Origin: Hufsiella arboris
Lineage (GTDB): Bacteria > Bacteroidota > Bacteroidia > Sphingobacteriales > Sphingobacteriaceae
Direction: 5' to 3'
Assembly: GCF_009834875.1 (NCBI RefSeq)
Contig: NZ_WVHT01000001.1
Location: 620,001-684,000, forward strand
Length of the DNA stretch: 64,000 nt
Shown: piece after piece, positions 36,712 to 44,744 of the stretch
Layout of the letters: the number at the start of each line of letters is the position of its first letter
Numbering within the stretch: the stretch's first letter is position 1
The notes under the pieces: generated by a model
Databases searched by the model: none
Seen by the model: only the letters and a program-made list of their open reading frames with translations
Told to the model about the DNA's origin: nothing
Program-made: the position numbers and the translations under genes

Positions 36712-37410
36712 TTGAAAAAAATTGTATTCTTATTCATCATAAGTATTGTTTCTCTATCAGCATCAGCGCAAATTAATTTTTATAAGCTTTCGGTAGGCCT
36801 TAACGGCGGAATAAACCGATATATCGGAGATATAACCTACGAGCCAAAATTCAAGCCAACCATAGCGCTGACAGGAGATTTTAATATCACGCCATTCAGC
36901 TCAGTGGGACTGGAAATTCAAAAAGGAACGCTATCAGCCGGCGACAGCATCAAAGATCCTCACCAAAGGTATTTTAAAAATAGCTATACAACTATCATAA
37001 TAGGTGGAAAAGTTGGACTTGGCCAGGTGGTGAATACGGATAACAACAAATTTCTTACAGCAGTTAAAGGATTTTATTTAGGTACTGGTGTTGGTTTCAT
37101 GATGAATAACATGAAAGAAATAAACAGATATACAGATAACGGTGAAGGCGGGCAGTATAAATTTCCGGGGAAAGATAAAGCGACAAACTTGCTTATACCA
37201 GCCAATATCGGCTTCAATTTCCCGTTTCAGGATCACTGGGGATATACCCGTGTAACACTCAATGTAAATTACCAGTTCAATTACTCGCTGGGAGAAGATA
37301 TGGATGGCTATGACGATCCACCGTCGAAGTTCGAGAATCACTATTATGACACTTATCACAATTTTACAGTTGGCGTTAAGTATTCGTTTGGTCCTGAAGG
37401 GATTTTCTGA
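36712..37410 (+). CDS. Outer membrane beta-barrel protein (porin-like fold)
   Basis: A 232-residue protein from a TTG start that opens a good signal peptide (LKKIVFLFIISIVSLSASA, cleavage before QINFYK). The frame stays open upstream to 36616, but the extra N-terminus is hydrophobic junk before the signal and is less likely. The mature part is made of amphipathic strands with Gly turns (LSVGLNGGINRYIGDITYEP, ITPFSSVGLEIQKG, KGFYLGTGVGFMMN) and ends YDTYHNFTVGVKYSFGPEG, as in small OmpA-like or PorT-like barrels of this phylum. Role unknown. The rhomboid gene begins 26 bp downstream, so they may share a transcript. Confidence 0.75.
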   Translation: MKKIVFLFIISIVSLSASAQINFYKLSVGLNGGINRYIGDITYEPKFKPTIALTGDFNITPFSSVGLEIQKGTLSAGDSIKDPHQRYFKNSYTTIIIGGKVGLGQVVNTDNNKFLTAVKGFYLGTGVGFMMNNMKEINRYTDNGEGGQYKFPGKDKATNLLIPANIGFNFPFQDHWGYTRVTLNVNYQFNYSLGEDMDGYDDPPSKFENHYYDTYHNFTVGVKYSFGPEGIF

Positions 37411-37436
37411 TACTATTATTACTCATAATATACTAA

Positions 37437-38051
37437 ATGGAAGAGCTTCTTCGTAATTCCCCCGTTTCTTCCTTCATTTTTCTGATCACAATCGTAACAA
37501 GTCTTTACGCCTTTTATAACGAAGGTGTTTACGGGAAGTTTATGCTGCATCCTTACAGCGTAAGCCGGGGAAAGAGTTTATATACGTTCATTACCAGCGG
37601 GCTTATTCATCGTGACTGGGGTCATTTGTTTATGAATATGCTTTCCTATTATTTCTTCGCTTTTACGCTGGAAGGAATAATCGGAAGTTGGCAATTTGGT
37701 GTTTTATATATGGCAAGTTTGGTATTGTCAGACATCAGCACGGTAATTAAATACAAAGATCACTACGCATATCACAGCCTGGGCGCTTCGGGAGCAGTTT
37801 CTGCCGTTGTTTTCAGCTATATCTTATTTGATCCGCTTACAAAGTTCATCATATTCCCGCTGCCAATCCCAATCCCAGCGGTAATTTTTGGTGTTTTATA
37901 CCTGGCATATAGTGTGTATGCATCGAGGCAGTCAAGCAGCATAAATCATGATGCACATTTTTACGGCGCCTTAAGCGGAATAATAATTACGATCGTTTTT
38001 TATCCGCAGGTTATTGGAATGTTTTTTTCAAAACTTGGATTATCCCACTAA
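37437..38051 (+). CDS. Rhomboid-family intramembrane serine protease
   Basis: A 204-residue membrane protein of about six hydrophobic helices. Catalytic Ser in GASGA (HSLGASGAVSAVVFSY) and catalytic His in the last helix region (NHDAHFYGALSGI); the TM2 region has HRDWGHLFMNMLSYYFF, matching the rhomboid H..x.HLl.N motif. It cleaves transmembrane substrates within the bilayer; substrate unknown. The C-terminus overlaps the 3' end of the opposite-strand gene by 4 bp. It lies 26 bp after a beta-barrel gene on the same strand. Confidence 0.9.
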   Translation: MEELLRNSPVSSFIFLITIVTSLYAFYNEGVYGKFMLHPYSVSRGKSLYTFITSGLIHRDWGHLFMNMLSYYFFAFTLEGIIGSWQFGVLYMASLVLSDISTVIKYKDHYAYHSLGASGAVSAVVFSYILFDPLTKFIIFPLPIPIPAVIFGVLYLAYSVYASRQSSSINHDAHFYGALSGIIITIVFYPQVIGMFFSKLGLSH

Positions 38052-39025
38052 GCCAGCGCCAGATTTTTGCAGTCGTTGAAAGTCGCTTCGTGTGAGGTTA
38101 TAAAACTCATCGGCGCCTCTGGATCTTTAATTATTTCGAATAAGGAATAGCCCCAGGGTTTCCAGAAGTTTTCCAATACCTGTCCGTATGTTTTTACCTG
38201 CCATGTGTCAAAAACCGGCTTGCTGCTGATACTTTGCAAAGGCATTGATTCGATAAATATCGTGTCGGCTGTTGGCAGGATCGTATAATCCGGAAGGCGG
38301 TTAAAAAGATAGGCAGAATAATAAAACCTCGCGCATAATTCTTCAAACTGGATAGGATGCAATGTTTTACCTGCCGACTCTTTTAAAATTTGCTGATGAA
38401 ACTTCTTGTTAGCGCCATTGTCCTGGAGATTTGCAATGATCCCAAAGTCATTCATCCTGATAGAGAATGTAAGGGTATTTATTTCATCGCGGTAGCTGAA
38501 TGTCTGCCCTGCATTATTAACAGGAAAAACGCTGATTGACCAGGGTAATTGTCCTTCAAACTCCACCGGCCGGGCCAAAGACTGCAGCATCAGGTGAAAA
38601 TTGCTGAACTTATGAACCAGGCTCTGAGAAAAGTTGAACCGCTCTCCTATTGCTGCCTGCTGTCGGATACCGGTAATTGTTTCATGGTAGATAAGTCCGT
38701 ATACGATTTTTGCCATCCATTGAAATAACAACAATTCATCCAGTTGTTTAACAGCGTCATATCCTTCTTTAAAAGCTTTTTCAATAGTATTTTCGAGCTT
38801 TTTTATCGCTTCGAAACTGTTTTGGGAACATGGAACCTTTATATCCTGGTAAGTGATAATGCTTTCATCGAGTAGCTTAAACGGCTTGTCGCGTAAGTTG
38901 AATTCGTCGAGCAGCCATTGGCCGAAAACCGTTATTTTATGCTTTTCCAGCAGTTGTTCTCCGCTTAAAAAACAAATTTTATCACTAAAATTTAACCGTT
39001 CAAAAGGCCTGAAGATTTGGTCCAT
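38048..39025 (-). CDS. Conserved protein of unknown function
   Basis: A 325-residue soluble protein; the ATG chosen gives MDQIFRPFERLNFSDK, while an upstream in-frame TTG would add 26 less convincing residues. No signal peptide, transmembrane helix or known catalytic motif is recognised. Visible: CFLSGEQLLEKHKITVFG near the N-terminus, a charged helical stretch (AIKKLENTIEKAFKEGYDAVKQLDELL), and aromatic-rich segments late (WKPWGYSLFEIIKDPEAP). Similar proteins probably exist in Sphingobacteriaceae (inference). It is convergent with and overlaps by 4 bp the rhomboid gene, and is divergent from the epimerase gene with 93 bp between start codons. Confidence 0.65.
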   Translation of the reverse strand: MDQIFRPFERLNFSDKICFLSGEQLLEKHKITVFGQWLLDEFNLRDKPFKLLDESIITYQDIKVPCSQNSFEAIKKLENTIEKAFKEGYDAVKQLDELLLFQWMAKIVYGLIYHETITGIRQQAAIGERFNFSQSLVHKFSNFHLMLQSLARPVEFEGQLPWSISVFPVNNAGQTFSYRDEINTLTFSIRMNDFGIIANLQDNGANKKFHQQILKESAGKTLHPIQFEELCARFYYSAYLFNRLPDYTILPTADTIFIESMPLQSISSKPVFDTWQVKTYGQVLENFWKPWGYSLFEIIKDPEAPMSFITSHEATFNDCKNLALA

Positions 39026-39118
39026 CGGGCAAAGGTAGGGTTCATTTGTCAAATTGAAATCGTAATTTTTGATTTGACCTTTGAATTGAAATGTAATTGA
39101 CAAAACTCATATTTGCTT

Positions 39119-40135
39119 ATGATTCAACTGAGCTATAAGCCATTTCAGCTAAACCTTAAATATCCCTTTACTATTGCCAAGTTTTCGAGGACATATACTC
39201 CGATCATGTTAATTGAACTGCATTACGAAGGTTTTACTGGTTTAGGCGAGGCGAGCATGGTTCCGTATATGGGTGAAGATTACGAATCCGCGGCAGCTTT
39301 TCTAAAGAAGATTGATTGGAGTAAGATCGCTTACCCGTTTAATTACGATGAAATTCGTAAATATCTCGGCGGACTTTCGGCGGGATTGCCAGCAATAAAG
39401 GCCGCGGTTGATATCGCCTTGCATGACCTTGAAGGAAAATTAACCGGAACCCCTTGTTATAAATTCTTCGAATCTGAAAAACTACTAATGCCCGAAACGT
39501 CGGTAACCATTGGCATTGATGTTCCTGAGATTATTGCACAAAAGCTGTCGGATGCGGGACCGGCAAAGATTATTAAAGTGAAACTTGGCCGCGACAATGA
39601 CAGAGAATTGATTAACACGATCAGGAGCATAACGGATAAACCTTTGTTTGTTGATGCAAACCAGGGATGGACGGATAAATATGAGGCTTTAGATAAAGTT
39701 CAATGGCTGGCAGCGAAAAATGTGGCGTTAATCGAACAGCCGATGGATAAAACCAATTTCGAGGACAATAAATGGATTACGGAACGAAGTCCGATAGCTA
39801 TAATCGGTGATGAGGCGGTTCAAAGGCTTGAAGATGTTGATAAGGCTGCAGGGATTTATCACGGCATCAACGTAAAGCTGATGAAAAGTGCTGGTATGCA
39901 CGAGGCGTATCTTATGATAAAAAGAGCCAAAGAATTGAACCTGAAAATTTTGATTGGCTGTATGAGCGAAACCAGCATAGCCACGATGGCGGCCGCCGCT
40001 TTAGCGCCTTTATGCGATTGGGCGGATTTGGATGGACCATTTTTAACCAGCAATAATCCGTTTCCAAATCCCGGATTTGAGAATGGAAAATGGCTTTTGC
40101 CCGACGTTCCGGGCTTGGGCGTTCCGGAGATATGA
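39119..40135 (+). CDS. Dipeptide epimerase (L-Ala-D/L-Glu epimerase-like, enolase superfamily)
   Basis: A 338-residue member of the muconate-lactonizing/mandelate-racemase branch of the enolase superfamily. Acid/base Lys in KVKLG (Lys153/155) and VKLMKSAG (Lys253); metal ligands Asp179 (VDANQGW), Glu206 (IEQPMD) and Asp231 (GDEA). GCMSETSIATMAAAALAP is characteristic of Ala-Glu epimerases that recycle murein peptides. The closing WADLDGPFLTSNNPF also fits. Start: ATG at 39119; an in-frame TTG lies 6 bp earlier. Cytoplasmic. The exact dipeptide preference cannot be told from sequence. Confidence 0.9.
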   Translation: MIQLSYKPFQLNLKYPFTIAKFSRTYTPIMLIELHYEGFTGLGEASMVPYMGEDYESAAAFLKKIDWSKIAYPFNYDEIRKYLGGLSAGLPAIKAAVDIALHDLEGKLTGTPCYKFFESEKLLMPETSVTIGIDVPEIIAQKLSDAGPAKIIKVKLGRDNDRELINTIRSITDKPLFVDANQGWTDKYEALDKVQWLAAKNVALIEQPMDKTNFEDNKWITERSPIAIIGDEAVQRLEDVDKAAGIYHGINVKLMKSAGMHEAYLMIKRAKELNLKILIGCMSETSIATMAAAALAPLCDWADLDGPFLTSNNPFPNPGFENGKWLLPDVPGLGVPEI

Positions 40136-40174
40136 TTGCAATAAGATAATCCTGGTATCAGGAATAGTACAAAT

Positions 40175-40366
40175 CTATTTGCGGTTTCTTACGTATTGTT
40201 TCACCTCTTTCACCAGCCGGATTTTAAGATAAACCAGCATAATTACAATAAAAACGATTCCGGCAATCAGCGCATAATGCTGATGATTTACGGCCCAAAG
40301 CAGTATAGCTCCCATAATTATGAGAGCTATATTGTAGAAAATATTTAAAGCAATTCTTTTGCCCAT
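40175..40366 (-). CDS. Small two-helix membrane protein
   Basis: A 63-residue protein with two hydrophobic helices (about 8-25 and 30-49) and a basic tail (KIRLVKEVKQYVRNRK). It resembles small uncharacterised Sphingobacteriales membrane proteins (possibly DUF6358, from memory). It begins 21 bp after the rhodanese gene on the same strand, so the two probably form an operon. Function unknown. Confidence 0.7.
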   Translation of the reverse strand: MGKRIALNIFYNIALIIMGAILLWAVNHQHYALIAGIVFIVIMLVYLKIRLVKEVKQYVRNRK

Positions 40367-40387
40367 TTTGTTGGAACAGGATAAGTT

Positions 40388-40705
40388 TTAGTAAACCTGC
40401 ATTTCAGGCTCAAATTCGGCTTTCCATGCCAGGATCCCGCCTTTTAAGTTATACAGATTTTGCAGACCTAATTGCTGTTCTACCTGGTTAACGGCTGCTG
40501 CGCTGCGTGCTCCACTACGGCACTGCATGATAACAGGTTTGTCGCGTGCAATTTTATCGGTTTCTATCAAAATGCCGGCAAGTGGAATGTTAAGACCATT
40601 TAAGTTTGACATTTCATACTCAAAGGGCTCGCGTACGTCAATCAGCTGAAAATCTTCCCGATTGTCAATTTTCTGTTTTAATTCCTGAACGGTTATTTCC
40701 TTCAT
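40388..40705 (-). CDS. Rhodanese-like sulfurtransferase domain protein
   Basis: A 105-residue single-domain rhodanese. Active-site loop QCRSGARS with Cys62, the persulfide-forming residue; N-terminal LIDVREPFEYEMSNL and C-terminal LKGGILAWKAEFE are family hallmarks. Single-domain rhodaneses transfer sulfane sulfur to acceptors; the acceptor is unknown. Cytoplasmic, no signal peptide. Followed closely by the small membrane protein gene. Confidence 0.92.
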   Translation of the reverse strand: MKEITVQELKQKIDNREDFQLIDVREPFEYEMSNLNGLNIPLAGILIETDKIARDKPVIMQCRSGARSAAAVNQVEQQLGLQNLYNLKGGILAWKAEFEPEMQVY

Positions 40706-40853
40706 GGCTAAAGTTTTTTCAAAAGTATTTAAAAATGAGCAACAACAAAACGCAGCTGACTGTCAAGGGCATATAAATATTTTTATGGCGATGTAACAAC
40801 TTGATTAGCCGGGCGTTTATAAAACATAAGCATTTTAGCGATGTTTGTTTTCC

Positions 40854-41972
40854 ATGAAGAAAATCACTGACTTTTTCTGGTTCTGTTCCGGAGCCCATGT
40901 TGATACATTAAAAAAATTTCCTACAGATCATAACAAATATGTCGGCGTAGGCGCTACTATTTTTTTTACTGCATTGTTCGCCTCATTATCAGGTGGATAT
41001 GCGATGTACTTCGTGTTCTCCGGCAACGCCGCAGCTGTGATTTTCGCTATCATATTTGGCGCGATCTGGGGACTCGCCATTTTTAATATGGACCGGTACA
41101 TTGTCTCGAGTATCGATAAAAGTGGCTCGACAAACAGGCAGATCATGCAGGCGACGCCGCGTATTTTACTGGCGATTATGATCGGCGTGGTTATTTCGCG
41201 GCCGCTAGAACTTAAAATATTCGATAAGGAAATAAGGAATAAGCTAAAAACCAGCTACCTGAATGGCCAGCGTTCAAAAATCGATACCCTCAACAACACA
41301 TTCTCCAAAAAATATTCTATTGAGCTTGGTAAAACGAAAGAGTTAAAGGCCGAACAGGATTCTTTGGTAAGAGAAATCAAGCAGTCACAATACGTTTTGA
41401 ATCAGGAAGTTTTCGGCGATAAAACCAATCAAACATCCGGGCTAACGGGCTTTGGGACATATGCAAAGCAAAAACAAGGAATTATTGGCCAAAAGGAAGA
41501 GCGTTTAAATTATGTACGCGCGGAATTGCAGCGTTTAGAAAATTTCATCAACCAGCGGAAAGATTTCGATGGATTGTCCTCTCAAAGAATGTTCAGCGGG
41601 AAGCAACTCGACAGCTTGTCGAATGTTGCAGGTTTTGCCGACCGGAATTGGGCGCTTGGACAGTTATCCTTCAAGGAAGACGGCTCGCGTGACCTTGACA
41701 CCTATCTCGCCATCAGTTTTATCGGTTTATTGTTTATTTTATTTGAATGCTTGCCGGTTTTTGTGAAACTGATGAGCAACCGCGGTCCCTATGACATCGC
41801 TTTGCAAAATGCAGAGGAATCATCTGTTCACGGCTCTTTCAAAAACCGTGATTACGAAATGTCTGTAACGGATGGTGTACAGGAAACGAAAATCGATACC
41901 GAGATTGATAAGCAAAAGCAGATCATCAGGGGGCGCTCAGCACGTGAGCTGGAGAACTATCCCTGGGACTAA
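40854..41972 (+). CDS. DUF4407 family membrane protein
   Basis: A 372-residue inner membrane protein. The N-terminus has the family pattern FWFCSGAHVDTLKKFPTDHNKYVGVGATIFFTA... then hydrophobic helices around 31-55, 60-82 and 98-115, a predicted coiled-coil/hydrophilic loop (about 130-270, rich in Lys/Glu/Gln), and one further helix near 285-308 (LAISFIGLLFILFECLPVFVKL). This matches DUF4407 architecture. Start ATG at 40854; a TTG 9 bp earlier is in frame. Role unknown. Next gene (M28 peptidase) starts 47 bp later. Confidence 0.88.
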   Translation: MKKITDFFWFCSGAHVDTLKKFPTDHNKYVGVGATIFFTALFASLSGGYAMYFVFSGNAAAVIFAIIFGAIWGLAIFNMDRYIVSSIDKSGSTNRQIMQATPRILLAIMIGVVISRPLELKIFDKEIRNKLKTSYLNGQRSKIDTLNNTFSKKYSIELGKTKELKAEQDSLVREIKQSQYVLNQEVFGDKTNQTSGLTGFGTYAKQKQGIIGQKEERLNYVRAELQRLENFINQRKDFDGLSSQRMFSGKQLDSLSNVAGFADRNWALGQLSFKEDGSRDLDTYLAISFIGLLFILFECLPVFVKLMSNRGPYDIALQNAEESSVHGSFKNRDYEMSVTDGVQETKIDTEIDKQKQIIRGRSARELENYPWD

Positions 41973-42019
41973 CTTGCCGGACTGTTGCTAATTGTTATTT
42001 TAGTCGTCAAATTAGCACC

Positions 42020-43327
42020 ATGAAAAATAAGAACCTAGCCTTCCTGTCATTATTAGCTCTGACAACATCCTGCGCTGTTAAAAAGCAGTCGACACAAGTA
42101 AGCGATAACGATGTGTCGCGAATTATCAAAACGCTTACCTCTGACGATATGCAGGGCCGTGGCACATTTACTCCCGGAATAGCAAAGGCATCATCTTTTA
42201 TTGAAAAGGAATTCAAGAATATCGGTTTAGAGCCATTGAAAGGCGAATCGGGGTTTGCCCAAAGCTTTACGGTTACTCAGATCGCTCCCGCCTCATCCGA
42301 AGTTATTATAGACGGAAGTAAAATCGCCGATGGAAATGTAATTGTGGTTTCTGATCAGGCAGGGCTGGACTGGAATACAGATCCGTCAGTTGAAGTTCAG
42401 CATATAAAAGCGGGTGAAACGTTCTTTAACCGGTATCGCACCATAACGCGATCGGGAAAGAAAACAATCGTGTATGTCGACGAAAGTTTTTCAGATGCGT
42501 TCAAGCGGATAAGAGAATACACGATATCCGGTCATATCAAACAAGGTCCCGGAAATTCGGGTTCGTCGGTATTTATTTTAGGAATTAACGATGCAAAATC
42601 GTTCCGCGTAAATGCCACTAATAAAATTGAAGAAAAGCAATTAAATAACGTTGCCGGAATGATCCCAGGAAAATCAAAGGCTTCGCAGATAGTTGTTTTT
42701 TCGGGCCATTATGATCATTTAGGTATAATAAAACCCGTAAACGGCGATTCAATCGCAAATGGCGCCGACGATGACGCTTCGGGCGTTACTGCAGTTATCT
42801 CGTTGGCGAAGTATTACAAGGCGCTGAATAACAATGAGCGGACCTTAATCTTCGTGGCGTTTACAGCAGAGGAAATAGGTGGTTACGGCTCTCATTATTT
42901 TTCTGAAAAGCTAAATCCGGATAGTGTGACCGCGATGTTCAATATTGAGATGATCGGAAAAGACTCAAAGTTCGGAAAGAATACGGCGTTTATCACCGGC
43001 TATGAGAAATCCGACTTCGGGCAAATTCTTCAAAAAAACCTTGAAGGCACTGATTTCAAGTTCTATCCGGATCCATATCCATCTCAAAATTTATTTTACC
43101 GCAGTGACAATGCCACGCTCGCGGCTTTAGGCGTACCGGCGCATACCATCTCGACCGATCAGATCGATGTTGATAAATTTTATCATACGGTTGACGATGA
43201 GTTTGAAACGCTGGATGTTCAGAATATTATCGCGACAATTAAAGCGATCGCCCTAAGCTCACGAAGCATTGTTTCCGGCACAGATACCCCAAAAAGAATT
43301 CCACCGCTAACGGACCAAAAGCGATAG
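42020..43327 (+). CDS. M28-family zinc metallopeptidase lipoprotein
   Basis: A 435-residue protein with lipobox Cys18 (TTSC) after a short signal peptide. The catalytic domain follows a PA-type insertion (about 90-210). Zinc-site motifs: VFSGHYDHLG (His230), GADDDASG (Asp250), FTAEEIGGYGS (Glu284/285), IEMIG, and a late AHTISTDQ His. M28 enzymes are aminopeptidases or carboxypeptidases; exact specificity unknown. As a lipoprotein it should act in the periplasm or at the surface. The stop codon abuts the 3' end of the opposite-strand GNAT gene with no gap. Confidence 0.93.
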   Translation: MKNKNLAFLSLLALTTSCAVKKQSTQVSDNDVSRIIKTLTSDDMQGRGTFTPGIAKASSFIEKEFKNIGLEPLKGESGFAQSFTVTQIAPASSEVIIDGSKIADGNVIVVSDQAGLDWNTDPSVEVQHIKAGETFFNRYRTITRSGKKTIVYVDESFSDAFKRIREYTISGHIKQGPGNSGSSVFILGINDAKSFRVNATNKIEEKQLNNVAGMIPGKSKASQIVVFSGHYDHLGIIKPVNGDSIANGADDDASGVTAVISLAKYYKALNNNERTLIFVAFTAEEIGGYGSHYFSEKLNPDSVTAMFNIEMIGKDSKFGKNTAFITGYEKSDFGQILQKNLEGTDFKFYPDPYPSQNLFYRSDNATLAALGVPAHTISTDQIDVDKFYHTVDDEFETLDVQNIIATIKAIALSSRSIVSGTDTPKRIPPLTDQKR

Positions 43328-43807
43328 TTACAAAGCTTTTCTCATCACGTAATCGTTTAACACGAATTCGTAATACGGTATATCAACCGTTTGATAAACT
43401 TCAAAGCCCAGCTTTTTATAAAATTCAAAAGCTGGGTTATTGCGGTTTACGTTCAATTCTAAGCATTGGAAATAGTTGGCTCTGGCAATATCAGCAACAT
43501 GATCAATGATCTTTTTGCCCAGGCCTTTTCCCTGAGCGCGCGGCAGCAGGTAGATTTTGTGAAGTTTATATGCTGATTCTTCGGCGCAGTGCCCCGCAAA
43601 AGCTATTGGTCCGTCTTCATCGTTTACCAGAAGAAACTGCATGCCTTCATTCATCTGCTGAAGTAAAGCTTCTTCAGAATACATGTTTTCAAGCATAAAG
43701 CTTATTTGTTCAGCCGAAATGACTTCGCTGTAGGTAGGCCACCAAATTTCGTGGGCAAGCTTATGAATGGTAGGTAAATCGTTTACGGTTGCAGTCTCAA
43801 ATATCAT
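43328..43807 (-). CDS. GNAT-family N-acetyltransferase
   Basis: A 159-residue GNAT protein. Acetyl-CoA-binding motif A is clear: LHKIYLLPRAQGKGLGKKI (R90-A-Q-G-K-G-L-G97), followed by CLELNVNRNNPAFEFYKKLGFEVYQ, a standard motif B. The acetyl acceptor is not predictable. The start ATG is 1 bp from the stop of the upstream gene, so the two share a transcript. Confidence 0.93.
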   Translation of the reverse strand: MIFETATVNDLPTIHKLAHEIWWPTYSEVISAEQISFMLENMYSEEALLQQMNEGMQFLLVNDEDGPIAFAGHCAEESAYKLHKIYLLPRAQGKGLGKKIIDHVADIARANYFQCLELNVNRNNPAFEFYKKLGFEVYQTVDIPYYEFVLNDYVMRKAL

Positions 43808-43808
43808 G

Positions 43809-44372
43809 TTAAATTTCTTCGGCGATAAAAGCGAGGATCTGGTTGAATACTAATGAGTAAAATCCGTCCTTTTCGGTTTCAAATATCGATTCATTTACCG
43901 GTTTCAGGCCGGTACTTTTTAATTCGCTGATTTCCGATAACAAATGGATGGTTTCGCCGGATTGCTTCCATTTGCTGAAGCCGCTGGTTACCGGAAATAT
44001 TTTCAGTTTCGGTGTATAAATAACGAGGTTTATCTTGTCCGCATACAAGGCATAATCTTTCAATTTAAAGGAGGTATCAATGATATTTACGGAAGGATAT
44101 TGTTCGCCAACCAGGTATTTTAAACCATCTCCCAGTACGTCACTTTCAGTCGGAATTAGCCTGGTGGCGGGCTGCAGAGCCATTTCCTTCCCTGTGATCA
44201 TGAAATCGATTTTAATTCCCAGTGACTCGACATAGTCAACAGCGTCATCCGAGACAAGCACGGTTGGGCTCCATTCAAGTAACTGTCCCAAGTTTTCCGG
44301 GTCAAAACCCGTGGGATCGATAATTAGAAGTGCAGGTTCCTGTTTTTCGCGGACGATGTGATGTGAGGACAT
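43809..44372 (-). CDS. Thiamine pyrophosphokinase-like protein with altered active site
   Basis: A 187-residue protein; the ATG at 44372 is preferred over an upstream in-frame TTG. The N-terminal fold resembles thiamine pyrophosphokinase: ALLIIDPTGF, then WSPTVLVSDDAVDYVESLGIKIDFMITGKEM, which parallels the TPK pattern DGGA...LG.kPD.iiGDfDS, but with DDAV for DGGA and TGKEM for GDFDS, so the catalytic Asp motifs are not intact. The C-terminal ELKSTGLKPVNESIFE parallels the TPK .vtT.GLkwpL..... segment. It may be a TPK paralog with a different or non-catalytic role. In one transcript with the GNAT gene. No database check was possible. Confidence 0.6.
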   Translation of the reverse strand: MSSHHIVREKQEPALLIIDPTGFDPENLGQLLEWSPTVLVSDDAVDYVESLGIKIDFMITGKEMALQPATRLIPTESDVLGDGLKYLVGEQYPSVNIIDTSFKLKDYALYADKINLVIYTPKLKIFPVTSGFSKWKQSGETIHLLSEISELKSTGLKPVNESIFETEKDGFYSLVFNQILAFIAEEI

Positions 44373-44553
44373 AGTTGTTATGAAATACAAAGGTAGGTGG
44401 AATGATGATCTTTGGCAAAAGCGAATACTGCAGGTATCAAACCCCTTACAGATTTATTTCAAAGCGGAATTTATAACCGGTAAATTTAGAAAAGCTTGGA
44501 TACTCCGAATCTTCGTGTTCAATCCCTTCATGTAAAGGGTTAAAGCGATAAGT

Positions 44554-44670
44554 TTTTGAAAAGGAGGTTTTGGTTTTCAACGGTTAGTTTAGCCCTGCTT
44601 TACATTCCAAGTCCGCACTCGTACCTCGCTTGCGGGCTTTCCATTTCAATCAGGTTTAAAATGCAGTGAC
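44554..44670 (+). repeat. Dispersed intergenic repeat, copy A (short)
   Basis: Shares TTTTGAAAAG (44554), then, 44 bp later, CTTTACATTC, followed by a CCATTTCAATC-like segment and GTTTAAAATGCAGTG. The same order and spacing occur in copies B and C. The 3' portion of those copies is not seen here. Confidence 0.6.
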
Positions 44671-44703
44671 CATTCATCTATTGACGTTTAAAGATCCCAC
44701 GCC

Positions 44704-44727
44704 GAGGTTTGTGTCTTCACAAACCTC
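44704..44727. terminator. Perfect 10-bp hairpin near helicase 3' end
   Basis: GAGGTTTGTG and CACAAACCTC with a TCTT loop, 18 bp past the helicase stop. It may be a terminator for the - strand, but no T-run follows, so this is uncertain. Confidence 0.4.
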
Positions 44728-44744
44728 AATTGGCATTCATACAG

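Larger units (their letters stand above)
44373..44744. other. Non-coding gap with a truncated dispersed repeat and a hairpin
   Basis: No gene found. It contains a shortened copy of the dispersed repeat described at 48080 and 57425, and near the end of the helicase gene a perfect hairpin GAGGTTTGTG-TCTT-CACAAACCTC (44704-44727). The hairpin lacks a T-run on either strand. Confidence 0.55.
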
